Numbered from the stretch's first letter, positions 6,917-14,302 are shown. The stretch: DNA of 14,353 bases from CAZQFS01 sp964592755 (GCA_964592755.1 CAZQFS010000076.1:1-14353), one strand, 5' to 3'. Notes: generated from the letters alone by a model not told the origin. Made by a program: numbers and translations.

Positions 6917-7435
6917 CTACCTGAACCGGTCAAAGCAGACGATTTCCTCAAGCGGCTTGCGCGGCCGCGCGTGGGAGGGGCGGGCCGGATAGCCGAGCGG
7001 CGTGAGCGCAATCGGCTTGACGTTCTCCGGGATGGAGAGCACCTTCCTGACTTCGGCTTCGATGAATGCCCCAATCCAGCAGGTGCCCAGTCCCTCGGCG
7101 GTGGCGGCCAGCATGATGTGTTCGAGTGCGATGGCCACGTCCACCGCTTCGGCCGACCAGTAGCCGCCCATGCCTTTCCAGGCCTGCTCGACCAGAGTGC
7201 AGGCGCAGATGACAACCGGAGCCTGGCCGACAAAGTCCTGGCCGCGGCACGCGGGCACGAGCGCGGCCCTCACTTGCTCATCTTTCACGACAATGAACTT
7301 CCACGGCTGGTAGTTCTTGGCCGAGGGAGCGAGGCGTCCGGCCTCGAGCACGCGGTTGAGAAGCTCGTCCGGGACCGGGTCGGGTTTGTATGCGCGGACG
7401 CTCAGGCGGTTGCGGACTGCGTCGTAGAGATCCAC
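6917..7435 (-). CDS. Nitroreductase-family FMN oxidoreductase
   Basis: A 172-residue flavoenzyme of the FMN-binding nitroreductase fold, which uses NAD(P)H to reduce nitro, quinone or other electron-poor substrates; the substrate cannot be told from sequence. FMN phosphate contacts lie in the N-terminal RNRLSVRAYKPDPVP, followed by the family hallmark LAPSAKNYQPWKFIVV at about 36-51, and the C-terminal GLGTCWIGAF (about 115-124). It is at the short end for the family but complete. GTG start with a strong AGGAGGT ribosome binding site at suitable spacing; this site lies in the palindrome CTCCTGCAGGAG (7441-7452), which could partly hide it by folding. It begins 36 nt after the tRNA-Arg gene on the same strand, with no promoter or terminator seen in between, so the two may share a transcript. 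Confidence 0.9.
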   Translation of the reverse strand: MDLYDAVRNRLSVRAYKPDPVPDELLNRVLEAGRLAPSAKNYQPWKFIVVKDEQVRAALVPACRGQDFVGQAPVVICACTLVEQAWKGMGGYWSAEAVDVAIALEHIMLAATAEGLGTCWIGAFIEAEVRKVLSIPENVKPIALTPLGYPARPSHARPRKPLEEIVCFDRFR

Positions 7436-7471
7436 TTGACCTCCTGCAGGAGAAAAGGGCGGGACAGAAGA

Positions 7472-7545
7472 AGCGCCCGACGCGAGTTGAACGCGTGGCC
7501 TGCAGATCCGGAGTCTGCCGCTCTATCCATCTGAGCTACGGGCGC
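7472..7545 (-). tRNA. tRNA-Arg (anticodon CCG)
   Basis: A full cloverleaf on the minus strand: acceptor GCGCCCG/CGGGCGC, D-stem GCTC/GAGC with loop AGATGGATA, anticodon stem GCAGA/TCTGC with loop CTCCGGA (anticodon CCG, reads CGG), five-base variable loop AGGCC, and T-arm ACGCG-TTCAACT-CGCGT. A20 in the D-loop is the known arginine identity base. The discriminator position is T (usually A or G in bacterial tRNA-Arg), and CCA is not encoded, so it must be added after transcription. Confidence 0.93.
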
Positions 7546-7595
7546 ACAGGTGTCAGTTGGGTTAGTCTCTTGTTCACCTGATAACCTGCACGTCT

Positions 7596-7623
7596 ATGTT
7601 AGGGGACTGGTCGGCCAAGTCAA
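7596..7623 (-). promoter_or_regulatory. Candidate promoter of tRNA-Arg
   Basis: Minus strand: TTGACT (7623-7618), 16-nt spacer, TAACAT (7601-7596). Transcription would begin near 7589, leaving about 45 nt of 5' leader to be removed by RNase P. The two boxes and the spacer length are identical to those upstream of the C25 peptidase gene. Confidence 0.5.
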
Positions 7624-7656
7624 GCAATGAACTCCCCTGATTCCGAGACTGACTGC

Positions 7657-7673
7657 CACGAAGTACACGAAGT
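7657..7673. repeat. Two copies of CACGAAGT with 9-bp period
   Basis: CACGAAGT at 7657-7664 and 7666-7673, separated by one A. Short tandem CACGAAG units of this kind occur between genes in many genomes; function unknown. Confidence 0.35.
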
Positions 7674-7684
7674 CGAGGAGCTTG

Positions 7685-7726
7685 GGGGACATGACACGAA
7701 TTGGGGGACAATTCGGTCATGTCCCC
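7685..7726. repeat. REP-like long hairpin downstream of the C25 peptidase gene
   Basis: Arms GGGGACATGAC (7685-7695) and GTCATGTCCCC (7716-7726) are extended inward by CGAATTG (7697-7703) and CAATTCG (7709-7715), with one bulged A at 7696 and the loop GGGGA: 18 base pairs in all. The heptamer GGGGACA occurs twice directly (7685, 7704) and once inverted. It begins about 20 nt after the stop of the peptidase gene, so it could end or stabilise that transcript, but lacks a T-run. The GGGGACA-type termini resemble those of REP elements mobilised by IS200-like transposases (inference). Confidence 0.6.
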
Positions 7727-7745
7727 AGGGATTCGCAGCGGGCGT

Positions 7746-10700
7746 CTAGCGGTAGACGATGAACTTGTCGCGCACGCTTGCTGAAGTGCTTTGCGTTCCG
7801 CTCTCAAGCGCCCGGGCATCGAGCTTGTACAGATAGATGCCGTTGGCCAGGACCTGGCCCTCTTTGTCCCGTCCGTCCCAGTCGAGCCGGCCGAAGCCGA
7901 AGCCGCACTGCTGCGGCTCGATGCGGCGCACGAGCCGGCCCGAGATGGTGAATATCCTGACCGAGACCGAGGCAGGAACCGACAGGTTGAACGTGAATGC
8001 GGCCCTGCCTGAGGTCGGGTTCGGGTACACCAGGCAATCGGTCAGTTTCAGCGCGTCGCCCGGGCCGGTTTTGACCACAACCGAGACGGTTGCCCGATTG
8101 GAGCCAGGACGGCCTGGGTCGGCAACGTTGTCTGCGGCCCGGACCGTGAGCACCGTCACCGATTCGGAAAGCTGGACCGGACAGGCGAAACGGCCGGTGG
8201 TTGCCGAGTTCTGGTCGTAGGTAAACAGGTCGGCAAGGTCTACGCGCTGGCTTGCGCCGACGGTCAGGGTGAGGGCGAGTTCGGGAATCGGCACCAGGAG
8301 AATGCCAGAGGAATCACTGAGCACCCCGTTCAGGGTGAAGCTCCTGGGTACTAAGGTTGTGTCTTCGATGCGGAGCAGGATGTCCCCGGCATGCAGTGTG
8401 ACCTGAGGCGGAAGTGTGTCGGTCGCAGCGACCGGGGCCGCGAGTGGTACCGAGTTGCGAAGGCCCGAGTACGCTCGGTCCCGGTCACTGGTCAGGATGC
8501 TCACCCGGCCCGTACCAGGTTCGCGCACATAGCTGCCGTTGGGCACGACGGTCGTTTCCGGATAGGGGATATTGGGCACGACAAATGAGGTCCGCACCAC
8601 GCCTGAGTCGTACGTCCCGCTGCCCGTGTGAATCGCGTATCCGGGCAGGGTGTACGCGGTCGTACCGCGGTCCGACTGGTACGAACGGTGCCACTGGGCC
8701 TCATAGGCGGTCAGCTCGTAGTGCCCGCGTGTGACGGGAGAGGTGCCGCGCACGGCAACGCGGCCGCCAGGATGGAATGTGTCGGGCGTAACCTCCGGAG
8801 CCGGGCCGTAAAGCGGAGTCCGAAGCACGGTTGCCGGGTCACCGAAGAAATGGTAGAGCGTGTTTGAGCTCCAGGCCTCGAAGAACGCCAGCCCGGTCGG
8901 GTGGTCGGGATAGTTGAGCAGATGACGGACCCAGACAGAAGCCAGCATCTCGTTGCCGCCGGGCGAGGTGGCCTTGGTCGCGCCTGAGGTGACGATACAG
9001 CCGTCTTCCTTGCGCACCAGTTCTTCGGCGATGCTTGAGTACCTGGTGTCGTCGAACCGACCCACCCCGCATGAACCGAAGAACGCCAGGGGCGTGCGCG
9101 AACCGTTGCTGATGTTAGGCAGGGAATTGGTGATGTGCAGGGTCATCTCGTGGTTGAGCTGAAACCCGGCGCCGTGGCCGAAGAAGAACCAGAGCAGCGC
9201 TCCCCGATTCAGGGCGGCGCGCAGGGCAGTTTCCGAGCCGCTGCCACGCTGTCCAATCGGGTACTCGGTAAGATAGACCTTGACCGGGTCGAGCAGGTTG
9301 TAGCCGATGTTGGCAGTCTGCTCGCAGCCGTTGATGTGGGCGAACCCGATTCCATCCGGCCGCGAGGGGTCACCCAGGTACTCATCATCGGCGAGCAGGA
9401 TGAGACGCTTGGCCCAGGCCCCGAGCGGCTGAGTCTCGTACCGCCGCACTTTTTCCAGGAACGCTCGCAGTTCGACCGCGCTACGTACCGTCACCCGGCC
9501 AAGAATCAGGTCCGGTCTCGTGCCAGAACCGTCGAGGTCGGCATACCAGGCGTCGAGTGCCTTGGCGGTCTGACCGTAGACCTCGGCGTCCACGTCGTAG
9601 CCGAGTTCATACGCCGGCACCATCGGCCCGGCTGCCTGGCCCAGGACATTCTTGTAGTCATACGTGCCGTCACCGGCCAGAAGAACATAGGCGGGTCGCT
9701 TGGCCTGAAGGAAGCGCTTGATTGCGCCCGGCTCAGCCTGGCCGAAACCATAGTCATCGTAGATTTCCGAAAGCCGGGCGACCCTTACCGTGGCGTTCCC
9801 TATCCCTGAGACATTGCCCTGGCGATAGCGGGAAAGAAGCTCGGCCGCGGCCGCGAACTCGTCCGGGCAGATGATGTAGTAGTCGGCCTGCTCCAATGGA
9901 GAACGGAGGTTGCCGGGCGTGCGGCGGGCAATCTCGATTGGGGTACGCAGTCGGTTCTTGAGCGCGGCGCACAGCCGGGCCGGCCTGTCCAGGGTCAGGC
10001 GGCAGTTGAGCTTGCTGCCGGATACCTGGGCCTCGACAATCTGTTTGGGTTGGAGCGGGTCGCTGATATCAAGAATCAGACCTTCGCCGGCCGCGCCGTC
10101 CACGCTGAACTCGACCGCCCCGGCCGCGTCATAGGAGAACTCAAGATACGGCTCGGACGCAGAAAGCTTCAGTCTCTGGGCATAGTGTACCTCGATATGA
10201 TCGAGGTAGATGTCCGATTCCTGGGTCGTGGTCAAACGGAAGATGAGGGTGTCGGGCTTGGTGCCGCGTGCGGCGGTGCCGGCCGGGAGTGCCGTGAAGG
10301 AGAAATCTGTCCAGGGCGGGGTTGATGCTTTGGCCCCGACGCGCAGCGTGTCCAGCAGGAACCCGTTGAGCGTCAGCACGACCGGACGATAGACCAGCGA
10401 GCTGGCCGGTGCCACGCCCAGCAGGCGGCCAGCGAGCGAGTAGATTGTGTCGCGCTGAGGCAGTTGGAGTACGACCGGGCCTCCGCCGGTTTCGATGTCG
10501 GCCGGCTTGTAGAACCGCTTCCACAACCAGAGCAGGCCGGAACGGGCCGGGCAGAGGCTGTCGTGTTCGAGCCGCAGTCGCCTTGGAGCAGTGGCGCTCG
10601 GGTTGACCGCGCCGGCCGCGGAAATCGTGGTCATGCGCCTGCCCGGCCCTCCGCCCCATGTCAGCCAGTAGCAGGAGCGAGACGTGAACGGATTGAACCG

Positions 10701-11726
10701 CCAGGTCGTGTCGTCCGGGTTGCGCCGGGATGGTGCCTCAGCGTAGAAGGCGAGGAAGTCGTTGGAGTTGAACTTCTCGTCGCCGTTCTCCTTCAGGTAC
10801 ACCGGCAGTTCGACCATCGTGTCCGGGTACGGACCGTTGATGGTGTAGCTGCCGATGGCGTAGAGCTTCATCGTGGACGGCACGATTGCGTCCGGGTCAT
10901 AGCCCGCGGCCTTGAGCTCGGCCGGGGTCACGCGGTAGACGCCGGTGGTCTCGGTTACGACTTTGCACCAGACCGGCGAGCGTTGGAAGAAGTTGACCGT
11001 GTCCGGCAGGGGTGGTGCTGACCAGCGAACCGCTTCCGCGCCGTTGACGAGCATCGTCCTGATGACCACATCAAGCGGGTCATGGCGGGCCATGTTCGTC
11101 GGAGGCTGCTCGAACTCCAGGTTCACCCTGACCTCTCGGTGCAGGCGCAGGGACCTTGTCTTGTGATTGTATTGTGCCGGGCTGATTCTGACTCGGGCAA
11201 CCCGGATGCCGCGCATCGTCTCGATGCTCAGCAGCTCGGCCGCGGCCTCTGGCCACCATCCCGCTGCCCCCTGTTTCCCGTGTTCCGTGTCCTGTTCTCT
11301 CTCCTCGAAGCCCGGTGCCGGACTGACCGTCACGTCGGTCCTTGTCTCTGTGCCCGTAACCGTCGCGCTCAGGCGCACACCACCGTGCTGGGGCAGACCG
11401 ACCAGGATGACCTTACCCGGCAGGTCCGGCTCACCCGGCTCGGCCGGCCGGTCCAGTCCCGGGACTTGCACGTACAACCCTGCGGGCGCGGGCTGTACGT
11501 CAAACTCGGAGACGACCAGCCGGCAGGTCAGCCCCGACGGCCCGGACTTCACCACTTGAACCACGTCGGGTTCACGTCGCGAAGCCGCGGACTCGACCTG
11601 AACGAGAGAGCCGGGTCGCGCGAGGACCGGTGTCGTCGTCGCAGACCGGAGGTTGTCCGCCGCAGCAACGGTTGTCAGCAGGAAGAAAGCAAGAAGGGTC
11701 TGGGTCATTCGGGCAGGGTACTTCAT
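7746..11726 (-). CDS. Secreted C25 (gingipain/PorU-like) cysteine peptidase with FlgD-like sorting tail
   Basis: A 1326-residue exported protein. Signal peptide 1-23 (TLLAFFLLTTVAAA). A gingipain-type propeptide and beta-rich region, about 24-610, includes the PGEPDLPGKVILVGLP motif. The peptidase C25 domain runs about 615-970, starting DYYIICPDEF and ending FFGDPATVLRTPL. Its catalytic dyad is H851 (WFFFGHGAGF) and C886 (FFGSCGVGRFDD), 35 residues apart, close to the spacing in gingipain R. Next come beta-sandwich regions, and a FlgD-like T9SS tail from about 1230 (VYPNPTSGR, DWDGRDKEGQVLANGIYLYKL). In the T9SS the C25 protein PorU is the sortase that cleaves cargo tails and attaches the protein to the surface. 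The GRFDD...SIAEELV block after the Cys resembles PorU, and the size fits, but a secreted gingipain-like protease is equally possible. ATG with no Shine-Dalgarno sequence; a promoter ends 9 nt before it. It follows chrA by 51 nt. Confidence 0.88.
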   Translation of the reverse strand: MKYPARMTQTLLAFFLLTTVAAADNLRSATTTPVLARPGSLVQVESAASRREPDVVQVVKSGPSGLTCRLVVSEFDVQPAPAGLYVQVPGLDRPAEPGEPDLPGKVILVGLPQHGGVRLSATVTGTETRTDVTVSPAPGFEEREQDTEHGKQGAAGWWPEAAAELLSIETMRGIRVARVRISPAQYNHKTRSLRLHREVRVNLEFEQPPTNMARHDPLDVVIRTMLVNGAEAVRWSAPPLPDTVNFFQRSPVWCKVVTETTGVYRVTPAELKAAGYDPDAIVPSTMKLYAIGSYTINGPYPDTMVELPVYLKENGDEKFNSNDFLAFYAEAPSRRNPDDTTWRFNPFTSRSCYWLTWGGGPGRRMTTISAAGAVNPSATAPRRLRLEHDSLCPARSGLLWLWKRFYKPADIETGGGPVVLQLPQRDTIYSLAGRLLGVAPASSLVYRPVVLTLNGFLLDTLRVGAKASTPPWTDFSFTALPAGTAARGTKPDTLIFRLTTTQESDIYLDHIEVHYAQRLKLSASEPYLEFSYDAAGAVEFSVDGAAGEGLILDISDPLQPKQIVEAQVSGSKLNCRLTLDRPARLCAALKNRLRTPIEIARRTPGNLRSPLEQADYYIICPDEFAAAAELLSRYRQGNVSGIGNATVRVARLSEIYDDYGFGQAEPGAIKRFLQAKRPAYVLLAGDGTYDYKNVLGQAAGPMVPAYELGYDVDAEVYGQTAKALDAWYADLDGSGTRPDLILGRVTVRSAVELRAFLEKVRRYETQPLGAWAKRLILLADDEYLGDPSRPDGIGFAHINGCEQTANIGYNLLDPVKVYLTEYPIGQRGSGSETALRAALNRGALLWFFFGHGAGFQLNHEMTLHITNSLPNISNGSRTPLAFFGSCGVGRFDDTRYSSIAEELVRKEDGCIVTSGATKATSPGGNEMLASVWVRHLLNYPDHPTGLAFFEAWSSNTLYHFFGDPATVLRTPLYGPAPEVTPDTFHPGGRVAVRGTSPVTRGHYELTAYEAQWHRSYQSDRGTTAYTLPGYAIHTGSGTYDSGVVRTSFVVPNIPYPETTVVPNGSYVREPGTGRVSILTSDRDRAYSGLRNSVPLAAPVAATDTLPPQVTLHAGDILLRIEDTTLVPRSFTLNGVLSDSSGILLVPIPELALTLTVGASQRVDLADLFTYDQNSATTGRFACPVQLSESVTVLTVRAADNVADPGRPGSNRATVSVVVKTGPGDALKLTDCLVYPNPTSGRAAFTFNLSVPASVSVRIFTISGRLVRRIEPQQCGFGFGRLDWDGRDKEGQVLANGIYLYKLDARALESGTQSTSASVRDKFIVYR

Positions 11727-11735
11727 ACGACAGAG

Positions 11736-11763
11736 ATGTTAGACCATGCTCCTCCTAAGTCAA
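11736..11763 (-). promoter_or_regulatory. Candidate promoter of the C25 peptidase gene, apparently leaderless
   Basis: Minus strand: TTGACT (11763-11758), 16-nt spacer, TAACAT (11741-11736), the same boxes and spacing as the tRNA-Arg promoter. The -10 box ends 9 nt before the ATG, so transcription would start at or just before the start codon. It lies in the 51-nt gap after chrA. Confidence 0.45.
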
Positions 11764-11777
11764 ATCCTCGACCCATG

Positions 11778-12971
11778 CTAATGAACCGCGGCCAGGCCCA
11801 GAATCCCGCCGGCGAGAACCAGCCAGACCGGGTCGAGCCGATACCGCAGAAGCAGGGTCAGGGCCAGGGGTGCAATCACTGCCTGGGCTGGGCCGGTAAT
11901 CGTACTGCGGCCGACCGAAACGGTCGTCGTGAGCAGCATTCCGGTGACGGCCGGCATTATGCCGGAGAAGAATCTCTGCAAGAGCGCATTAGATGATACC
12001 CGACGATAGACGTGTAGCAAGCCCCAGAGCATCAGCCCGGACGGCAGAAAGGTCCCTGCCGCGGCAATCAGGGCGCCGGGGAACCCGAGCACCTTGTAGC
12101 CGATGAACGCCGCGGTAATCGCGACCGGGCCGGGCGTAATCTGGCCCAGAGCCACGCCGTCGATGAACTCGCGCATGGTCAGCCAGTGCCGGATGTCAAC
12201 GACCTCGTGCTGGAGAAAGGGAATCGCGGCAAACCCGCCACCGAAGATGACCGTGCCGACCTTGAGGAAAACGAGGGCGAGTTCGCCGCTGCGGACCAGA
12301 ACATCGGGCGCACTGCCTGCCGCAGCCAGCAACAGGGGGACCAAGCAGTATGCTACGCTGTTCAGTCGGGGACCAGGAGCCGCGCCGGGGATACCGGCTC
12401 CCGACTTCGGCCCTCCGGGCAGGACCATGCCGAGCACGCCGCTGCCGATGACGACCAGCAGGACGTCGCCCCGGAAGAAGAGTGCGAGCGCGGCAATGGC
12501 CGCGATGAAGAGGCCTTTGCGGTCGGTGATGTTCGCCCGGCCAATCGTGTAAGTGGCCCAGGCCAGTATGCCGACCACCACCGGCTGTACACCCGAGAAC
12601 ACCCGCCCCACCAGCGGCACGCTGCCGAACCGAAAGTACAGGTGGCTCATCAGTACCAGCAGGGCGAAGCTCGGGGCGAGCAGTGACAGGACCGCCACCA
12701 GCATCCCGCGCCAGCCGCGCAGTTTGTGGCCGACGTAGTAGGCGTAGTTGGAGATGAACGGTCCGGGCAGCATCTGCCCGAGCGCGACGCCGACACTCAA
12801 CTGCCGGTCGTCCAGCCAGCGCCGTTTCTCGACCACCTCGTTGCGCAGCAGGGCAAGCATCCCCAGCCCGCCGCCGAATCCGATTGTTCCGACCTTCAGG
12901 AATGAACCGGCTATCGCTTTGAGGGAAACGCGGCCGGTGGGAGCCGGGCCACGCTCGACATCCTGCGCCAC
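11778..12971 (-). CDS. chrA: Chromate transporter ChrA, two-domain form
   Basis: A 397-residue inner-membrane protein of the CHR family; characterised members export chromate and give chromate resistance, while many homologues have untested substrates. Two homologous CHR halves are seen. The first, about 17-190, has FLKVGTIGFGGGLGMLALL, then ALGQMLPGPFISNYAYYVG. The second, about 220-395, has FLKVGTVIFGGGFAAIPFLQHEVV, then ALGQITPGPVAITAAFIG. Each half adds several hydrophobic helices. The short linker around residue 190 is Gly/Pro-rich. Length is typical of the long-chain form. GTG start, chosen because homology begins within 20 residues; no Shine-Dalgarno sequence is seen. It follows the thioredoxin-like lipoprotein gene by 111 nt, a gap that holds a 9-bp-stem hairpin, and precedes the C25 gene by 51 nt, all on one strand. 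Confidence 0.93.
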   Translation of the reverse strand: MAQDVERGPAPTGRVSLKAIAGSFLKVGTIGFGGGLGMLALLRNEVVEKRRWLDDRQLSVGVALGQMLPGPFISNYAYYVGHKLRGWRGMLVAVLSLLAPSFALLVLMSHLYFRFGSVPLVGRVFSGVQPVVVGILAWATYTIGRANITDRKGLFIAAIAALALFFRGDVLLVVIGSGVLGMVLPGGPKSGAGIPGAAPGPRLNSVAYCLVPLLLAAAGSAPDVLVRSGELALVFLKVGTVIFGGGFAAIPFLQHEVVDIRHWLTMREFIDGVALGQITPGPVAITAAFIGYKVLGFPGALIAAAGTFLPSGLMLWGLLHVYRRVSSNALLQRFFSGIMPAVTGMLLTTTVSVGRSTITGPAQAVIAPLALTLLLRYRLDPVWLVLAGGILGLAAVH

Positions 12972-12991
12972 GGTCAGACTAACAGGCCGAG

Positions 12992-13023
12992 CCGGGCCTG
13001 CAAGACGGGCGACTCAGGCCCGG
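12992..13023 (-). terminator. Hairpin between the thioredoxin-like gene and chrA
   Basis: CCGGGCCTG (12992-13000) and CAGGCCCGG (13015-13023) are perfect 9-bp arms with a 14-nt loop. It lies 60 nt past the stop of the upstream gene and about 20 nt before chrA. No T-run follows, so it may be a weak terminator, an attenuator or an mRNA-stabilising structure. Confidence 0.35.
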
Positions 13024-13082
13024 TGCTTTCCCCTGCAACCTGCCGGCCGGTCAGGGGCAGCAGCGCCTCGTCATGAATCGGC

Positions 13083-13514
13083 CTAGCGGATGAAGCCGTG
13101 GGCGACGAACCGGCCGACAATCGTATCCTTCGGCACCAGTCCAACGACCCGGGACAGCTCCTTGCCCGCGCCATCGAGGAAGACCAGGGTGGGAATGGCT
13201 TTGACCTCGAACCTGGCAGCGAGCTCTTTGTTCTGGTCCACGTCAATAGACCTGACCTCGATACGGCCCTTGTACTCCTCTTCCAGGGCTTCGATGACCG
13301 GCTTCAGTTCTTTGCAGGGGGGGCACCAGGTTGCCCAGAAGTCCCATAGTTTGGGCAGACCGGAGCTGACCGCGACCTTCTCGACAGGGGCGGTCGCCGA
13401 CTCTGTCTGCCGGGCCGGCTCACGCTGCGCCTGGGTCTGTTTGGGGCCGCAGCCAGCGACAGCGACGACCGATGCCATCAGCAACACAAGTAGTAGACAC
13501 GCATCATTCCTCAT
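13083..13514 (-). CDS. Thioredoxin-like lipoprotein (TlpA/TrxA-type)
   Basis: A 143-residue thiol-disulfide oxidoreductase anchored in the envelope. The signal peptide ends in a lipobox, AVAGC, so C22 is the lipidated cysteine. A Gln/Pro/Ala-rich linker spans about 23-50. The thioredoxin fold follows, with active site WCPPC (C64 and C67) in WATWCPPCKELKP and the cis-proline P108 in AIPTLVFLD. WCPPC is common in TlpA/ResA-like reductases, WCGPC in cytosolic thioredoxins. Likely role: reducing or exchanging disulfides of exported proteins or of cytochrome c apoproteins; the partner is not shown. ATG start with only a weak AGGG nearby; a TTGACT/CAGAAT pair ends 9 nt upstream. It is the first gene of a minus-strand row leading to chrA and the C25 peptidase. 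Confidence 0.9.
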   Translation of the reverse strand: MRNDACLLLVLLMASVVAVAGCGPKQTQAQREPARQTESATAPVEKVAVSSGLPKLWDFWATWCPPCKELKPVIEALEEEYKGRIEVRSIDVDQNKELAARFEVKAIPTLVFLDGAGKELSRVVGLVPKDTIVGRFVAHGFIR

Positions 13515-13523
13515 ATGCCCTAC

Positions 13524-13551
13524 ATTCTGTCTCAGCGGGGTAGCAAGTCAA
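13524..13551 (-). promoter_or_regulatory. Candidate promoter of the thioredoxin-like gene
   Basis: Minus strand: TTGACT (13551-13546), 16-nt spacer, CAGAAT (13529-13524; four of six). The -10 box ends 9 nt before the ATG at 13514, again predicting a leaderless or nearly leaderless transcript. Confidence 0.4.
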
Positions 13552-13614
13552 GTCAGGCCGGGCTCACCCACTCAGACGCAGGGTCCGATTCCAGCCCACG
13601 TTATCGGTACGGCG

Positions 13615-14115
13615 CTACCCGAATCCGCAGCCAAGCGCAAGCCTGTGCATTGACATGTAGCATGGAAGTAGCCCGGCTGCTTCCAGCCGTGCGCGGCATT
13701 CCCCAAGACCGTGGGCCGGCACTCGGACAGGCTTCGGCCGGGACTTGGCGAGTGGTTTTCCGTGTGGCGAAAGCCGAGTGCAAAGCCCCGGCCGCTGCCA
13801 CGACAGACGCCAACTGAAAGAGGCCGGCAAACGCACAACCGCTTGCTCGATCAAACGCTCAACCAAGCGCTCGGCGACAGGGGTCGCTCAACGCATCAGT
13901 TCTCGCGCCAGGTATCGCACCAGGCGCTGCCCAAAGTCAAGCTCGGACAGACACCCGCACACGAGCACGGCACAAAGCCTGGCCGAAAGCTCGCTTGCGC
14001 GCTCACACAAAGACGGTCCCCGGAACGGCCTCCGGGCAGCCGGGGGTACGGGCCACTTTGCTAACTCCGCGCCGTTTCGACACTTACGCGCGGGAATCGG
14101 GTTCGACAGGCTAAG
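13615..14115 (-). pseudogene. Broken open stretch interrupted by one in-frame TGA
   Basis: One minus-strand frame is open from 14115 to 13615 except for a TGA at 13888-13890. Around that stop both sides look protein-like and amphipathic: LDFGQRLVRYLARELMR before it and ATPVAERLVERLIEQAVV after it. No clear start codon with a ribosome binding site is seen, and the last 60 codons look like random translation. I recognise no family. It may be a decayed gene, or chance in GC-rich DNA where long open frames are common. Together with the palindromes and the tail fragment listed below, this is all I see in the 839 nt from 13515 to the right edge. Confidence 0.2.
13664..13684. repeat. Short hairpin in the right-hand gene-free region
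   Basis: GGAAGTAGC (13664-13672) and GCTGCTTCC (13676-13684) pair with one T/G wobble around the loop CCG. Compact and REP-like; no function can be given. Confidence 0.35.
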
Positions 14116-14139
14116 CTATTGCGGCACAATAGCTTAGCC
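14109..14139. repeat. Perfect 13-bp inverted repeat
   Basis: GGCTAAGCTATTG (14109-14121) and CAATAGCTTAGCC (14127-14139) form a perfect 13-bp stem around CGGCA. It is AT-richer than its surroundings. It sits 20 nt before the small T9SS-tail-like frame. It may be a terminator core without T-run, an operator or the end of a mobile repeat. Confidence 0.55.
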
Positions 14140-14158
14140 ACGAAGGGAGTGCCGAATC

Positions 14159-14302
14159 GTGACGGCAGGACAGGTCAAGGCGCACCAGTTGGCTGGATTG
14201 CGCCCACTGGGGCTGACCACGGGAAGTGGCATATACTTCTGCCCGCTGGGGCCCGAAGACGACCGCATCAGCAGGAAGGTGATTCTGACCGGAAACAACT
14301 GA
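14159..14302 (+). pseudogene. Fragment resembling the end of a T9SS sorting tail
   Basis: A plus-strand frame of 47 codons from GTG at 14159 to TGA at 14300-14302 contains TTGSGIYFCPLGPEDDRISRKVILTGNN at its end in overall pattern (GIYF, then RKVIL). This follows the last two strands of T9SS type A tails, typically 'l.sGvYf.rl......rkvvl'. Nothing before it in this frame looks like the rest of such a domain: a stop lies at about 14134, inside the inverted repeat. It is therefore probably the remnant of a larger secreted-protein gene, perhaps cut by insertion or deletion. The match is short and may be chance. Confidence 0.35.

Noticed and set aside
11739..11756. AGGAGG followed after three bases by ATG GTC TAA upstream of the C25 gene, looking like a two-codon leader ORF with its own ribosome binding site.
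   Set aside because: It lies in the spacer between the TTGACT and TAACAT boxes, so it would not be in the transcript; the motif is probably chance.
14093..14112. GAATCGGGTTCGACAGG looked like the 5' end of tmRNA (GGTTCGACAGG-type motif).
   Set aside because: No matching 3' tRNA-like half, tag reading frame or pairing acceptor stem was found downstream or on the other strand.
13711..14137. Overlapping plus-strand frames of 117-130 codons near the right edge.
   Set aside because: Arg/Ser/Pro-rich composition without domains, signal peptide or ribosome binding site; typical chance frames in GC-rich DNA.
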